Assembly (NCBI RefSeq): GCF_006874705.1 | Contig: NZ_CP035382.1 | Location: forward strand, 3,224,001 to 3,288,000 | Direction of reading: 5' to 3' | Length of the DNA stretch: 64,000 bases | Origin: Leclercia adecarboxylata | GTDB taxonomy: Bacteria; Pseudomonadota; Gammaproteobacteria; Enterobacterales; Enterobacteriaceae | Shown: positions 10,165 to 18,733 of the stretch, piece after piece | Position numbering within the stretch: the stretch's first letter is position 1 | How the letters are laid out: each line of letters begins with the position of its first letter | Made by a program: the position numbers and the translations under genes | Notes under the pieces: generated by a model | Seen by the model: the letters and a program-made list of their open reading frames with translations, nothing else | Databases searched by the model: none | Told to the model about the DNA's origin: nothing

Positions 10165-10798
10165 CCCGACCCTGAGCCACGTTTCGCCCCCGGTAAAGCA
10201 GGCAAAAGCGATCCGCCACCCGACGGATCAGGGAAAGATGCTGTTCGGCCAGCAGCACCGATAATCCCAGCTCCCGGTTGAACCTGAGCAGCAGCTGCGC
10301 CAGCTTGAGGGTAAACAGCTGGCCGGTGCCGCGGCTGGGCTCGTCGAGGATCAGCAGGCGAGGGCGGGTGACCAGCGCGTTAGCCAGTGCCAGCTGGTAC
10401 TGCTGGTCGTCATTAAGCCCCGAGGCCCGATGCTGGCGCAGCGGGTACAGCTCCGGAAAGAACTCAAAAACGTCGCGGCTTACCGATCCGCCCGCGACGC
10501 CTTTCGCCATCCGCGCGACATGCAGATTCTCCTCTACCGTCAGTTGCGAAAAGATCCGCCGGTCCTGTGGCACAAAGCTGATCCCCTCTCCTGGACGGGT
10601 CTCTGGCCCGGCGTCATGCCAGACCATGGTGCCGCTGGCGATGGGCAGCAGCCCGGCAATACAGCTCACGAGGGTGGTTTTCCCCATTCCGGGCAGCCCG
10701 ACGACGCCGGTGCAGAGGCCGGGAGGGAGATCGAGGTCAACGTTCCACAGGGTGTGGCGATCCCCGTAATACTGGTTTACGGCGCGCAGGCTTAACAT
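10103..10798 (-). CDS. Orphan UrtE/LivF-like ABC ATPase with degenerate signature motif
   Basis: 231 residues from ATG 10798, preceded by AAAAGGAGCACTACC. Overall it resembles UrtE, the second ATPase of urea/amide importers (MLSLRAVNQYYGDRHTLWNV; EFFPELYPL; NALVTRPRLLILDEPSRG). Walker A is GLPGMGKTT, the Q-loop FVPQD, Walker B LLILDEP and the switch LLAEQH. The signature LSGGQ is LNDDQ, an unusual loss. No permease, binding protein or second ATPase is adjacent. A sigma-54 promoter and NtrC-like sites lie upstream, suggesting nitrogen-limitation control. Whether it still powers transport is unknown. Confidence 0.8.
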   Translation of the reverse strand: MLSLRAVNQYYGDRHTLWNVDLDLPPGLCTGVVGLPGMGKTTLVSCIAGLLPIASGTMVWHDAGPETRPGEGISFVPQDRRIFSQLTVEENLHVARMAKGVAGGSVSRDVFEFFPELYPLRQHRASGLNDDQQYQLALANALVTRPRLLILDEPSRGTGQLFTLKLAQLLLRFNRELGLSVLLAEQHLSLIRRVADRFCLLYRGRNVAQGRVSELDDPLIAHWMGPTASAQ

Positions 10799-10838
10799 GG
10801 TAGTGCTCCTTTTCAGGCATCGGTGACACCTGATGCTC

Positions 10839-10854
10839 TGCAAGACTCTTGCCA
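10839..10854 (-). promoter_or_regulatory. Sigma-54 promoter of the UrtE-like gene
   Basis: Read on the minus strand, TGGCAAGAGTCTTGCA matches the sigma-54 consensus TGGCACGN4TTGCA with one mismatch and the obligatory GG/GC spacing. The predicted start near 10828 leaves a leader of about 30 bases with an AGGAG ribosome binding site before ATG 10798. Confidence 0.7.
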
Positions 10855-10929
10855 CAGCCCAAAAAAAGGCGCTTAAACCTTCTTTTTTCGGATTAGGTTC
10901 AAAAATGCGCGCTGCGATGACAGGAACCT

Positions 10930-10966
10930 GCACTGCGTCGGTGCCCCGTTTTATGCACCTGGTGCA
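10930..10966 (-). promoter_or_regulatory. Two NtrC-like enhancer sites
   Basis: GCACTGCGTCGGTGC (10930-10944) matches GCAC-N5-TGGTGC with one mismatch. TGCACCTGGTGCA (10954-10966) has perfect NtrC-like half-sites but a shortened centre. Measured from the predicted start near 10828 they centre around -109 and -132, a normal enhancer distance. Confidence 0.55.
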
Positions 10967-11124
10967 GGTACTATTTTGGTTAAAATGTGAGCAATGCCTC
11001 ACCAGTTCGTTCGCTGATTTTTGTCATAAGATCGCCATAATTGGGTGATAAAAATTTTTTACCGTCGCGCTGGGGAGAAAAACCGGGAACGGGCCGAGTC
11101 ACGTTCCGTATGGCCTGGAGACAG

Positions 11125-11147
11125 TTATCCACTATTCCTGTGGATAA
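11125..11147. promoter_or_regulatory. Inverted pair of DnaA boxes upstream of uvrB
   Basis: TTATCCACT (11125-11133) and TGTGGATAA (11139-11147) form an inverted pair; the second is a perfect DnaA box and the first has one mismatch. They lie in the 746-base gene-free interval 10799-11544, about 400 bases before uvrB. A DnaA site upstream of uvrB is also known in E. coli. Apart from these, the promoter/NtrC sites and the LexA box, I see nothing coding in that interval. Confidence 0.6.
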
Positions 11148-11449
11148 CCATGTGCATTAGAGTTAGAAAACACAAGGTAAGCGAGAGAATACGCGGCCTG
11201 CGCCTGAATTGCTGCGAAACGCGTCTTTTTGAAAACTTTATTGCAGATCAAGGCGTTAAATAAAAGCAATCATTGTCATCAAACTGTCAATCAGATGCGC
11301 TAAAGTTCGGCGGTTCGCCTTGACAAATGTTAAAAAACAAAAAATTCTGGGGATAACCGACCCCTGATGGAATTTTATCCCGTCACAGCCGAAATTTTGC
11401 GCAGCTTTGCTTGATTCCCGTTGCTGCTGGCACAAAACCACGCAGATGC

Positions 11450-11473
11450 TACTGGGTTTATATCCAGTATAAT
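11450..11473 (+). promoter_or_regulatory. LexA box and -10 of uvrB
   Basis: TACTGGGTTTATATCCAGTA (11450-11469) has the CTG-N10-CAG core of an SOS box. It overlaps a consensus -10 TATAAT (11468-11473), so LexA would cover the promoter. uvrB starts at 11545. Confidence 0.88.
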
Positions 11474-11544
11474 TTACTGGCAAAAATAGCCATGAGGAGT
11501 AAAATTACACACCTGCCGTATTAATCATCATCAGGTCGCCGTTC

Positions 11545-13560
11545 ATGAGTAAACCGTTCAAACTGAATTCCGCTTTCCGTCCTTCTGGCGATCAGCCTGA
11601 AGCGATTCGCCGTCTGAAAGAGGGGCTGGAGGATGGGCTTGCACACCAGACGCTGCTGGGGGTGACCGGTTCGGGTAAAACCTTTACCGTCGCCAACGTG
11701 ATCGCCGATCTTCAGCGGCCCACCATGGTGCTGGCACCCAACAAAACCCTGGCTGCGCAGCTGTACGGCGAGATGAAAGAGTTCTTCCCCGAAAACGCGG
11801 TGGAGTATTTCGTCTCCTACTACGACTACTACCAGCCGGAAGCCTACGTCCCGAGCTCCGACACCTTTATTGAAAAGGATGCCTCGGTGAACGAGCATAT
11901 CGAGCAGATGCGTCTGTCCGCCACCAAGGCCTTGCTCGAGCGCCGCGACGTGGTGGTGGTAGCCTCGGTGTCAGCCATTTACGGCCTCGGCGACCCCGAT
12001 CTCTACCTGAAGATGATGCTGCACCTGACCCAGGGGATGATTATCGATCAGCGCGCCATCTTGCGGCGCCTGGCGGAGCTGCAATATACCCGCAACGATC
12101 AGGCATTTCAGCGCGGCACTTTCCGCGTTCGCGGCGAGGTCATCGACATCTTCCCGGCGGAATCGGACGACTTCGCGCTGCGCGTGGAGCTGTTTGATGA
12201 AGAGGTGGAGCGGCTGTCCCTGTTTGATCCGCTGACCGGCCACGTGGAGTCGATTATTCAGCGCTTCACCGTCTACCCCAAAACCCACTACGTTACCCCG
12301 CGCGAGCGCATCGTGCAGGCGATGGAAGATATCAAGGTAGAGCTGGCGGATCGCCGCAAGACCCTGCTGGACAACAACAAGCTGCTGGAAGAGCAGCGCA
12401 TCAGCCAGCGTACCCAGTTCGATCTCGAGATGATGAACGAGCTGGGCTACTGCTCCGGTATTGAAAACTACTCGCGCTATCTCTCCGGCCGCGGGCCGGG
12501 CGAGGCGCCGCCGACCCTGTTTGACTACCTGCCGGCGGATGGCCTGCTGGTGGTGGACGAATCCCACGTGACCATTCCGCAGATTGGCGGCATGTACCGC
12601 GGTGACCGGGCGCGTAAAGAGACCCTGGTGGAGTACGGCTTCCGTCTGCCGTCGGCGCTGGATAACCGCCCGATGAAGTTCGAAGAGTTTGAGGCGCTGG
12701 CGCCGCAAACCATCTACGTTTCCGCGACGCCGGGCAACTACGAGCTGGAGAAATCGGGCGATGAAGTGGTGGATCAGGTGGTGCGTCCGACCGGTCTGCT
12801 GGATCCGATTATCGAAGTGCGTCCGGTTGGCACCCAGGTGGACGATCTGCTGTCGGAGATCCGTGCCCGGGCGGCCATCAACGAGCGCGTGCTGGTCACC
12901 ACCCTGACCAAACGCATGGCGGAAGATCTGACCGAATACCTCGAGGAGCATGGCGAGAAGGTGCGCTATCTGCACTCGGATATCGACACCGTGGAACGTA
13001 TGGAGATCATCCGCGACCTGCGCCTTGGCGAGTTCGACGTGCTGGTGGGGATCAACCTGCTGCGTGAAGGGCTGGATATGCCGGAAGTGTCGCTGGTGGC
13101 GATTCTGGATGCCGATAAAGAGGGCTTCCTGCGCTCCGAGCGCTCGCTGATCCAGACCATTGGTCGTGCGGCGCGAAACGTCAACGGCAAAGCGATTCTT
13201 TACGGCGACAAGATCACCCCGTCAATGGCGAAAGCCATCGGCGAAACCGAACGCCGCCGCGAGAAGCAGCAGCGCTATAACGAAGAGCACGGCATTACGC
13301 CGCAGGGTCTGAACAAGAAGGTGGTGGATATCCTGGCGCTCGGCCAGAACATCGCCAAAACCAAAGCGAAGGGCCGCGGCAAGTCGCGCTCACCGGTGGA
13401 GGCCGATACCGTTGCCCTGACGCCGAAAGCGCTGCAGCAGAAGATTCACGAACTGGAAGGGCAGATGATGCAGCACGCGCAGAATCTGGAGTTCGAAGAG
13501 GCCGCGCAGATCCGCGACCAGCTACATCAGTTGCGGGATTTATTCATCGCCGCGTCGTAG
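11545..13560 (+). CDS. uvrB: Excinuclease ABC subunit UvrB
   Basis: 671 residues. Damage-verifying subunit of nucleotide excision repair; it is loaded by UvrA and recruits UvrC. Walker A is GVTGSGKTF (about residues 39-47); the tyrosine-rich hairpin [11 protein letters not shown] inserts between the strands; helicase motif II is VVDESHV and motif [11 protein letters not shown]. The C-terminal UVR domain that binds UvrC covers about 630-665. SOS-controlled by the LexA box at 11450. Confidence 0.98.
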   Translation: MSKPFKLNSAFRPSGDQPEAIRRLKEGLEDGLAHQTLLGVTGSGKTFTVANVIADLQRPTMVLAPNKTLAAQLYGEMKEFFPENAVEYFVSYYDYYQPEAYVPSSDTFIEKDASVNEHIEQMRLSATKALLERRDVVVVASVSAIYGLGDPDLYLKMMLHLTQGMIIDQRAILRRLAELQYTRNDQAFQRGTFRVRGEVIDIFPAESDDFALRVELFDEEVERLSLFDPLTGHVESIIQRFTVYPKTHYVTPRERIVQAMEDIKVELADRRKTLLDNNKLLEEQRISQRTQFDLEMMNELGYCSGIENYSRYLSGRGPGEAPPTLFDYLPADGLLVVDESHVTIPQIGGMYRGDRARKETLVEYGFRLPSALDNRPMKFEEFEALAPQTIYVSATPGNYELEKSGDEVVDQVVRPTGLLDPIIEVRPVGTQVDDLLSEIRARAAINERVLVTTLTKRMAEDLTEYLEEHGEKVRYLHSDIDTVERMEIIRDLRLGEFDVLVGINLLREGLDMPEVSLVAILDADKEGFLRSERSLIQTIGRAARNVNGKAILYGDKITPSMAKAIGETERRREKQQRYNEEHGITPQGLNKKVVDILALGQNIAKTKAKGRGKSRSPVEADTVALTPKALQQKIHELEGQMMQHAQNLEFEEAAQIRDQLHQLRDLFIAAS

Positions 13561-13565
13561 TTTGT

Positions 13566-13642
13566 GCCCGGTGGCGCTGCGCTTACCGGGCCTACGAACG
13601 GCTTTAAACTTGTAGGCCCGGTAAGCGCTAGCGCCACCGGGC
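13566..13642. repeat. Paired REP (BIME) between uvrB and ybhK
   Basis: Two REP palindromes in opposite orientation (13566-13595 and 13611-13642) separated by 15 bases, between the convergent ends of uvrB and ybhK. Such pairs can protect both mRNA 3' ends and bind gyrase. Confidence 0.85.
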
Positions 13643-13660
13643 GATAAAGGCCGCACAGTC

Positions 13661-14569
13661 TTAACCCAACGCCTGCACCGCCTTCTCCAGCGCCACGCGC
13701 AGTAAATGCCGGTCATGGCGGTACTTAATATCGCTCGCCTCAAGTGGCTCCTGCACTACCACCCGGCCTTCCATGCCTGATACATCAGTACAAGGCCCGA
13801 CCACCACCGCATCGATAATCTTTTTCCCGACATACTGCTCCATCAGGGCCAGCTTAGCGGGCAGCGAAAGCCCGGCGGCGGCAGGGCTGAGCTCGCGACC
13901 CAGATTGCCGATGTAAACCACGGGGGCAGGCGTCCGGCGCAGCGCCTGGGCCAGCTCGTTGTTCAGCAGCAGCGGCATCAGGCTGGTGTAAAAACTGCCC
14001 GGGCCGATCAAAATTAAATCTGCTTCACCAATGGCCTCAACTGCTTCACGGGTCGCCGGAACCGTGGGGTAGAGCATCAGCTCTTTCGGCGGCAGAACCA
14101 GCTGGTCGATATTCACTTCGCCATACACTTCATGGTCGTTACTGTCGATGGCCATCAAATCCACCGGAAGTTCGGACATCGGAATCAAAAACGCATCCAC
14201 TTTTAGCAGGTTGCGGATTAAATTGATCGCCTCCAGAGGCCGCACGCTGAGATGATCCAGCGCCTTTAACATCAGATTTCCGAGGTTATGCCCCGAAAGT
14301 TCGCCATTACCGCCAAAACGATACTCAAACATCGCGGAAGCGACGCTGGGTTCGGTGATAAGTTGATTTAAACAGTTGCGCATATCACCCCAGGCGATGC
14401 CCCCTTCGGCGCGACGAATGCGTCCGGTTGAGCCGCCGTTATCGGTGGTGGTAACGATCCCGGTAAGCCGTGAGCCGAGCGATGACAAGGAGGACATCAC
14501 CCGGCCCAGTCCGTGTCCTCCGCCGAGAGCGACGACGCGGTCGAGATCCGCAAAAGTGCGATTGCGCAT
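13661..14569 (-). CDS. ybhK: YvcK/CofD-like protein YbhK
   Basis: 302 residues, the E. coli YbhK length. CofD/YvcK family: the N-terminal [17 protein letters not shown] is the glycine-rich nucleotide-sugar binding loop, followed by [15 protein letters not shown], both hallmarks of the family. Bacillus YvcK binds UDP-GlcNAc and affects carbon metabolism and cell shape; the enterobacterial role is not settled. Cytosolic, no membrane segments. Confidence 0.93.
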   Translation of the reverse strand: MRNRTFADLDRVVALGGGHGLGRVMSSLSSLGSRLTGIVTTTDNGGSTGRIRRAEGGIAWGDMRNCLNQLITEPSVASAMFEYRFGGNGELSGHNLGNLMLKALDHLSVRPLEAINLIRNLLKVDAFLIPMSELPVDLMAIDSNDHEVYGEVNIDQLVLPPKELMLYPTVPATREAVEAIGEADLILIGPGSFYTSLMPLLLNNELAQALRRTPAPVVYIGNLGRELSPAAAGLSLPAKLALMEQYVGKKIIDAVVVGPCTDVSGMEGRVVVQEPLEASDIKYRHDRHLLRVALEKAVQALG

Positions 14570-14645
14570 AGAAATTCCTTAGTAAGACGAACATCTTAAC
14601 AGTAACTCAACTACCCCTAAATGACGATGTCCCGCCCGGGGCAAA

Positions 14646-14659
14646 ATGACATATATCAA
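14646..14659 (+). promoter_or_regulatory. FNR-like site upstream of moa
   Basis: ATGACATATATCAA matches the FNR pattern TTGAT-N4-ATCAA in 8 of 10 positions. It lies in the 347-base gap before moaA. moa is reported to rise under anaerobiosis in E. coli; binding here is inferred. Confidence 0.45.
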
Positions 14660-14708
14660 TGCATTAATTTTATAATGACGTATTCTGAATCGAAATGGCA
14701 CGAACATG

Positions 14709-14734
14709 TCGATATATACAACTTTATATAGCGA
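14709..14734 (+). promoter_or_regulatory. ModE-like box upstream of moa
   Basis: An imperfect inverted repeat of TCGATATATA and TATATAGCGA arms, separated by about 6 bases, resembles ModE-molybdate boxes. It is about 100 bases upstream of the riboswitch, a position from which ModE activates moa in E. coli. Confidence 0.5.
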
Positions 14735-14810
14735 AAGACGATAATAGCGAAACTGCTTTTAACACGCTACTATCGGCATAACCACGTTTTCTTAATCGAA
14801 AACATACACT

Positions 14811-14908
14811 CTAGCCTTTGCGCCTGTGTCGACAGATATGGTGCTCTGGCCGTGGCGGTTTCGCCACCAGGGTACAGAAAGAAATGACTGTGCCTCCCGT
14901 ATCAGGAA
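14811..14908 (+). ncRNA. Molybdenum-cofactor (Moco) riboswitch
   Basis: The leader directly before moaA keeps the conserved Moco-motif blocks I recognise from E. coli: CTAGCCT near its 5' end, GGTGCTCTGGCCGTGGC, GCCACCAGGG, GAAATGACT and CGCCTCCCGTATC-like sequence (here TGCCTCCCGTATC). The internal GTGGCGG/TTTCG/CCACC stem closes well. Moco binding is thought to sequester the AGGAAAGG ribosome binding site. Confidence 0.85.
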
Positions 14909-14916
14909 AGGTGTAC

Positions 14917-15906
14917 ATGGCTTCACAACTTACCGATGCATTCGCGCGTAAGTTTTTTTACCTGCGTTTGTCGATTACCGATGTGTGCAATTTCCGTTGC
15001 ACCTACTGCCTGCCGGACGGCTACAAACCCGGCGGTATCACCAATAACGGCTTTCTCTCCGTGGACGAAGTCCGCCGCGTGACGCGCGCGTTTGCCGCCA
15101 TGGGAACAGAAAAGGTCCGTCTTACCGGCGGCGAACCCTCGCTGCGCCGTGACTTCACCGACATCATTGCCGCAGTACGTGAAAACGACGTCATCCGCCA
15201 GATTGCGGTCACCACTAACGGTTATCGCCTTGCGCGCGATGTCGCCGACTGGCGCGATGCGGGGCTCACGGCCATCAACGTCAGTGTCGACAGTCTGGAT
15301 GCCCGCCAGTTTCACGCCATCACCGGCCAGGATAAATTCCACCAGGTGATGGAGGGCATCGATGCAGCCTTTGCGGCCGGCTTCGACAAGGTGAAGGTCA
15401 ACACCGTGCTGATGCGCGATGTGAACCATCATCAGCTGGATACCTTCCTGGCGTGGATCAAGCCCCGCCGCATCCAACTGCGCTTTATCGAGCTGATGGA
15501 AACCGGCGAGGGCAGCGACCTGTTCTCCCGCCATCACATCTCCGGCATGGTGCTGCGCGATGAACTGCTCAAACGCGGCTGGATCCATCAGCTTCGCCAG
15601 CGCAGCGACGGCCCGGCACAGGTCTTTTGTCACCCCGACTACGAAGGGGAGATCGGTCTTATCATGCCGTATGAAAAAGACTTCTGCGCCAGCTGCAACC
15701 GCCTGCGCGTCTCGTCGGTGGGTAAACTGCACCTGTGCCTGTTTGGCGACGGCGGCGTCGACCTGCGCGATTTGCTGGCCGATGACGCCCAGCAGCAGGC
15801 GCTGGAAGCGCGCATTTCTGAGGCGCTGATGCACAAAAAACAGACCCATTTCCTGCATCAGGGCAACACCGGGATCACCCAGAACCTGTCCTACATAGGC
15901 GGGTAA
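14917..15906 (+). CDS. moaA: GTP 3',8-cyclase MoaA
   Basis: 329 residues from ATG 14917 ([19 protein letters not shown]); the frame is open further upstream, but that part is the riboswitch. Radical-SAM enzyme starting molybdopterin synthesis from GTP. N-terminal cluster cysteines are C24, C28 and C31 (CNFRCTYC); the C-terminal cluster is in [12 protein letters not shown]...LHLC. The protein ends YIGG; the terminal Gly-Gly is functionally important in MoaA. Confidence 0.97.
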   Translation: MASQLTDAFARKFFYLRLSITDVCNFRCTYCLPDGYKPGGITNNGFLSVDEVRRVTRAFAAMGTEKVRLTGGEPSLRRDFTDIIAAVRENDVIRQIAVTTNGYRLARDVADWRDAGLTAINVSVDSLDARQFHAITGQDKFHQVMEGIDAAFAAGFDKVKVNTVLMRDVNHHQLDTFLAWIKPRRIQLRFIELMETGEGSDLFSRHHISGMVLRDELLKRGWIHQLRQRSDGPAQVFCHPDYEGEIGLIMPYEKDFCASCNRLRVSSVGKLHLCLFGDGGVDLRDLLADDAQQQALEARISEALMHKKQTHFLHQGNTGITQNLSYIGG

Positions 15907-15925
15907 TCGCAAAAGGAACCAGAAG

Positions 15926-16438
15926 ATGAGTCAGGTAAACGCTGAATTTATCCCGACGCGTATTGCTATCCTTACCGTTTCCGAACGCCGCGGCGAAGAG
16001 GATGATACCTCCGGCCACTGGCTGCGCGATGCGGCCCATGAGGCGGGGCATCAGATCGTCGACAAGAGCATCGTCAAAGAGAACCGCTACGCCATTCGCG
16101 CGGAAGTGTCGCGCTGGGTCGCCAGCGACAACGTTCAGGTAGTGCTGATCACCGGCGGCACCGGGTTTACCACGGGCGACCAGGCCCCCGAGGCGCTGCT
16201 GCCGCTGTTCGATCGCGAGATTGAAGGCTTCGGGGAAGTGTTCCGCATGCTCTCGTTCGAAGAGATTGGCACCTCCACGTTGCAGTCGCGCGCCGTGGCC
16301 GGGATCGCCAACAATACGGTGATTTTTGCCATGCCGGGCTCCACTAAAGCCTGCCGTACCGCATGGGAAAACATCATTGCCCCGCAGCTGGATGCCCGTA
16401 CGCGTCCGTGTAATTTCCATCCTCATCTGAAGAAGTAA
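15926..16438 (+). CDS. moaB: Molybdenum cofactor biosynthesis protein MoaB
   Basis: 170 residues. Member of the MogA/MoaB molybdopterin-binding fold, with the loop ITGGTGFTTGDQAPEAL and the later MPGSTKACRTAW. E. coli MoaB is dispensable for Moco, and its exact reaction is unclear. 19 bases after moaA, behind AAAAGGAACC; in the moa operon. Confidence 0.96.
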   Translation: MSQVNAEFIPTRIAILTVSERRGEEDDTSGHWLRDAAHEAGHQIVDKSIVKENRYAIRAEVSRWVASDNVQVVLITGGTGFTTGDQAPEALLPLFDREIEGFGEVFRMLSFEEIGTSTLQSRAVAGIANNTVIFAMPGSTKACRTAWENIIAPQLDARTRPCNFHPHLKK

Positions 16439-16441
16439 GCT

Positions 16442-16927
16442 ATGTCGCAACTGACCCACATTAACGCCGCTGGCGAAGCGCATATGGTGGATGTCTCCGC
16501 CAAGGCCGAGACCGTGCGTGAAGCCCGCGCGGAAGCGTTCGTCACCATGCTTCCCGAGACACTGGCAATGATCGTTGACGGCAGCCACCACAAAGGGGAC
16601 GTCTTCGCCACGGCGCGGATCGCCGGGATCCAGGCGGCGAAACGCACCTGGGATCTTATCCCGCTGTGCCATCCCCTGATGCTGAGCAAGGTCGAGGTCA
16701 ACCTGCGGGCCGAGCCGGAGCATAACCGGGTGCGCATCGAATCACTGTGCCGCCTGACGGGAAAAACCGGGGTGGAGATGGAAGCCTTAACCGCTGCCTC
16801 CGTGGCGGCATTGACCATCTACGACATGTGCAAAGCGGTGCAGAAAGATATGGTCATCGGCCCGGTTCGCCTGCTGGCGAAAAGCGGCGGTAAATCAGGT
16901 GATTTCAGGGTACAAGATAATGATTAA
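16442..16927 (+). CDS. moaC: Cyclic pyranopterin monophosphate synthase MoaC
   Basis: 161 residues. Converts the MoaA product 3',8-cH2GTP into cyclic pyranopterin monophosphate. Conserved stretches: [35 protein letters not shown] and the catalytic lysine region [10 protein letters not shown]. Three bases after moaB; overlaps moaD by 8. Confidence 0.97.
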   Translation: MSQLTHINAAGEAHMVDVSAKAETVREARAEAFVTMLPETLAMIVDGSHHKGDVFATARIAGIQAAKRTWDLIPLCHPLMLSKVEVNLRAEPEHNRVRIESLCRLTGKTGVEMEALTAASVAALTIYDMCKAVQKDMVIGPVRLLAKSGGKSGDFRVQDND

Positions 16928-17165
16928 AGTGCTGTTTTTTGCGCAGGTGCGCGAGCTGGTGAACACCGACAGCCTGACGCTGGAGAGTGAGTTCGATACC
17001 GTGGAGGCGCTGCGGGCGCATCTGGCGGCGCAGAGCGATCGCTGGGCGCTGGCGCTGGACGCGGGCAAACTGCTGGCGGCGGTCAACCAGACGCTGGTGG
17101 AGTTCACTCATCCGGTCAAACCGGGCGATGAGGTAGCTTTCTTTCCACCGGTGACCGGAGGTTGA
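16920..17165 (+). CDS. moaD: Molybdopterin synthase sulfur carrier MoaD
   Basis: 81 residues from ATG 16920 ([13 protein letters not shown]), inside the moaC 3' end. Ubiquitin-like fold ending VTGG; the C-terminal glycine becomes a thiocarboxylate and donates sulfur to precursor Z within the MoaD-MoaE complex. A slightly longer start at 16899 is possible but does not match the family. Confidence 0.96.
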   Translation: MIKVLFFAQVRELVNTDSLTLESEFDTVEALRAHLAAQSDRWALALDAGKLLAAVNQTLVEFTHPVKPGDEVAFFPPVTGG

Positions 17166-17166
17166 G

Positions 17167-17619
17167 ATGACTGACACCAAAATCGTGGTCGATCAGGCGC
17201 GTTTCAACGTCGGCACGGAGTACAGCTGGCTGGCGGAGCGCGACGAAGACGGGGCGGTGGTCACCTTCACCGGCAAAGTGCGCAACCATAATCTGGGCGA
17301 CAGCGTGAAGGCCCTGACCCTTGAGCACTATCCGGGCATGACCGAAAAGGCGCTGGCGGAGATCGTCGACCAGGCGCGCGAGCGCTGGCCGCTCGGCCGG
17401 GTAACGGTGATCCACCGCATCGGCGAGATGTGGCCCGGGGAAGAGATCGTCTTCGTGGGCGTCACCAGCGCCCATCGCGGCAGCGCCTTTGCCGCAGGCG
17501 AGTTTATTATGGATTATCTGAAAACCCGCGCCCCGTTCTGGAAGCGCGAAGCCACGCCGGAAGGGGATCGCTGGGTAGAGTCCCGGGACAGCGACAAGGA
17601 AGCCGCCAGCCGCTGGTAG
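17167..17619 (+). CDS. moaE: Molybdopterin synthase catalytic subunit MoaE
   Basis: 150 residues. Partner of MoaD; contains GAVVTFTGKVRNHN, the MoaD-tail pocket, and the active-site lysine segment TRAPFWKREATPEGDRWVES. One base after the moaD stop, last gene of the moa operon. Confidence 0.97.
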   Translation: MTDTKIVVDQARFNVGTEYSWLAERDEDGAVVTFTGKVRNHNLGDSVKALTLEHYPGMTEKALAEIVDQARERWPLGRVTVIHRIGEMWPGEEIVFVGVTSAHRGSAFAAGEFIMDYLKTRAPFWKREATPEGDRWVESRDSDKEAASRW

Positions 17620-17676
17620 CCGGATTGGCGGGATGTACTAGTCTTTAACATGCGTCCACTTAAAAAGGAGTGCGTT

Positions 17677-18381
17677 ATGGACAGATTTCCCCGTTCCGAT
17701 TCCATCGTGCAGACCCGCAGCGGCCTGCAAACCTATATGGCGCAGGTCTATGGCTGGATGACCTGCGGACTGCTGCTTACCGCGTTTGTCGCCTGGTTTT
17801 CAGCAAACACGCCTGCCGTAATGATGTTCGTTTCCTCCAGCAAAATTACCTTCTTTGGTCTGATTATCGCCCAGCTGGCGCTGGTGTTTGTCCTCTCCGG
17901 GCTGGTGCATAAGCTCAGTGCCGGGATGGCGACCACGCTGTTCATGCTCTATTCGGCGCTTACCGGCCTGACGCTCTCCAGCATCTTCATCGTCTATACC
18001 TACTCCTCCATTGCCAGCACCTTCGTGGTGGCGGGCGGGATGTTTGGCGCGATGAGCCTCTACGGCTACACCACCAAACGCGACCTGAGCGGCTTTGGCA
18101 ACATGCTGTTTATGGCGCTGATTGGTATCGTGCTGGCCTCGCTGGTGAACTTCTGGCTGAAGAGCGAAGCGCTGATGTGGGCGGTGACCTATATCGGGGT
18201 GATTGTGTTTGTCGGCCTGACGGCCTACGACACGCAGAAGCTGAAAAATATCGGAGAGCAGATTGACGTGCGTGACAGTTCAAACCTGCGTAAATACTCG
18301 ATTCTCGGGGCGCTGACCCTCTATCTGGACTTCATCAACCTGTTCCTGATGCTGCTGCGCATCTTCGGCAACCGCCGTTAA
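17677..18381 (+). CDS. ybhL: Bax-inhibitor-1 family inner membrane protein YbhL
   Basis: 234 residues from ATG 17677 after AAAAAGGAGTGCGTT. About seven transmembrane segments, starting at residue ~27, and the family motif LTAYDTQKLK near the C-terminus. Family members act as Ca2+ leak channels (e.g. BsYetJ); the role of YbhL is unknown. In E. coli its paralogue ybhM follows; here a type VI cassette stands in its place. Confidence 0.95.
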   Translation: MDRFPRSDSIVQTRSGLQTYMAQVYGWMTCGLLLTAFVAWFSANTPAVMMFVSSSKITFFGLIIAQLALVFVLSGLVHKLSAGMATTLFMLYSALTGLTLSSIFIVYTYSSIASTFVVAGGMFGAMSLYGYTTKRDLSGFGNMLFMALIGIVLASLVNFWLKSEALMWAVTYIGVIVFVGLTAYDTQKLKNIGEQIDVRDSSNLRKYSILGALTLYLDFINLFLMLLRIFGNRR

Positions 18382-18388
18382 GGGTGAT

Positions 18389-18418
18389 GCCCGGCAGCGC
18401 GATGCTTGCCGGGCCTAC
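18389..18418. repeat. REP palindrome after ybhL
   Basis: GCCCGGCAGCGCGATGCTTG followed by CCGGGCCTAC, a single REP 8 bases after the ybhL stop. Confidence 0.8.
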
Positions 18419-18446
18419 AAGGGATATCTCACTCTCAATTATGGGG

Positions 18447-18627
18447 TGTACGGTCCGGTGACATCATGAACACTTGTTCGGGGACATAGTAGACACCTAC
18501 AACTAAGGCATAAGAACCCCCTGTTATGGAGTCGCTTATGTCGTGGGATGCGAGAGATACCATGTCATTACGTACCGAATTTTTATTGTTCGCCTCGCAG
18601 GCGCTGCAAAAAGCGGTCAGCATTTGA
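18447..18627 (+). pseudogene. Left-end remnant of an IS481-type element with transposase start
   Basis: From TGTACGGTCCGGTGACAT (possible terminal repeat) runs a leader and then a short frame from ATG 18538: MSWDARDTMSLRTEFLLFAS. This is, from memory, the N-terminus of IS481-family transposases. After about 21 codons it joins unrelated sequence (QALQKAVSI) and stops at 18627. No catalytic domain remains. The break abuts the 17-bp repeat that bounds the type VI cassette, so the element is probably a scar of that insertion. Family assignment is from recall. Confidence 0.55.
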
Positions 18628-18638
18628 GATTCCTCCGC
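18622..18638 (+). repeat. Left 17-bp direct repeat of the type VI cassette
   Basis: ATTTGAGATTCCTCCGC, identical to 24241-24257. A second shared word, CAGAATTTGA, occurs at 18645-18654 and 24237-24246. The interval 18639-18733 before vgrG contains no gene. Confidence 0.85.
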
Positions 18639-18733
18639 AATTTTCAGAATTTGACTCCTGTTCCAGCCATTTACAGCTTACCCCCGCCGTGCAACCATCC
18701 CTCATTAACCCCAATATTAATTGAGCCTTTGTT

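Noticed and set aside
11045..11263. A 72-codon frame in the gap before uvrB
   Set aside because: No ribosome binding site, no recognisable sequence, and it spans the DnaA boxes.
11971..12975. A 334-codon minus-strand frame inside uvrB
   Set aside because: Antisense shadow within a fully conserved gene; composition biased toward His/Gln/Arg as expected from reversed codons.
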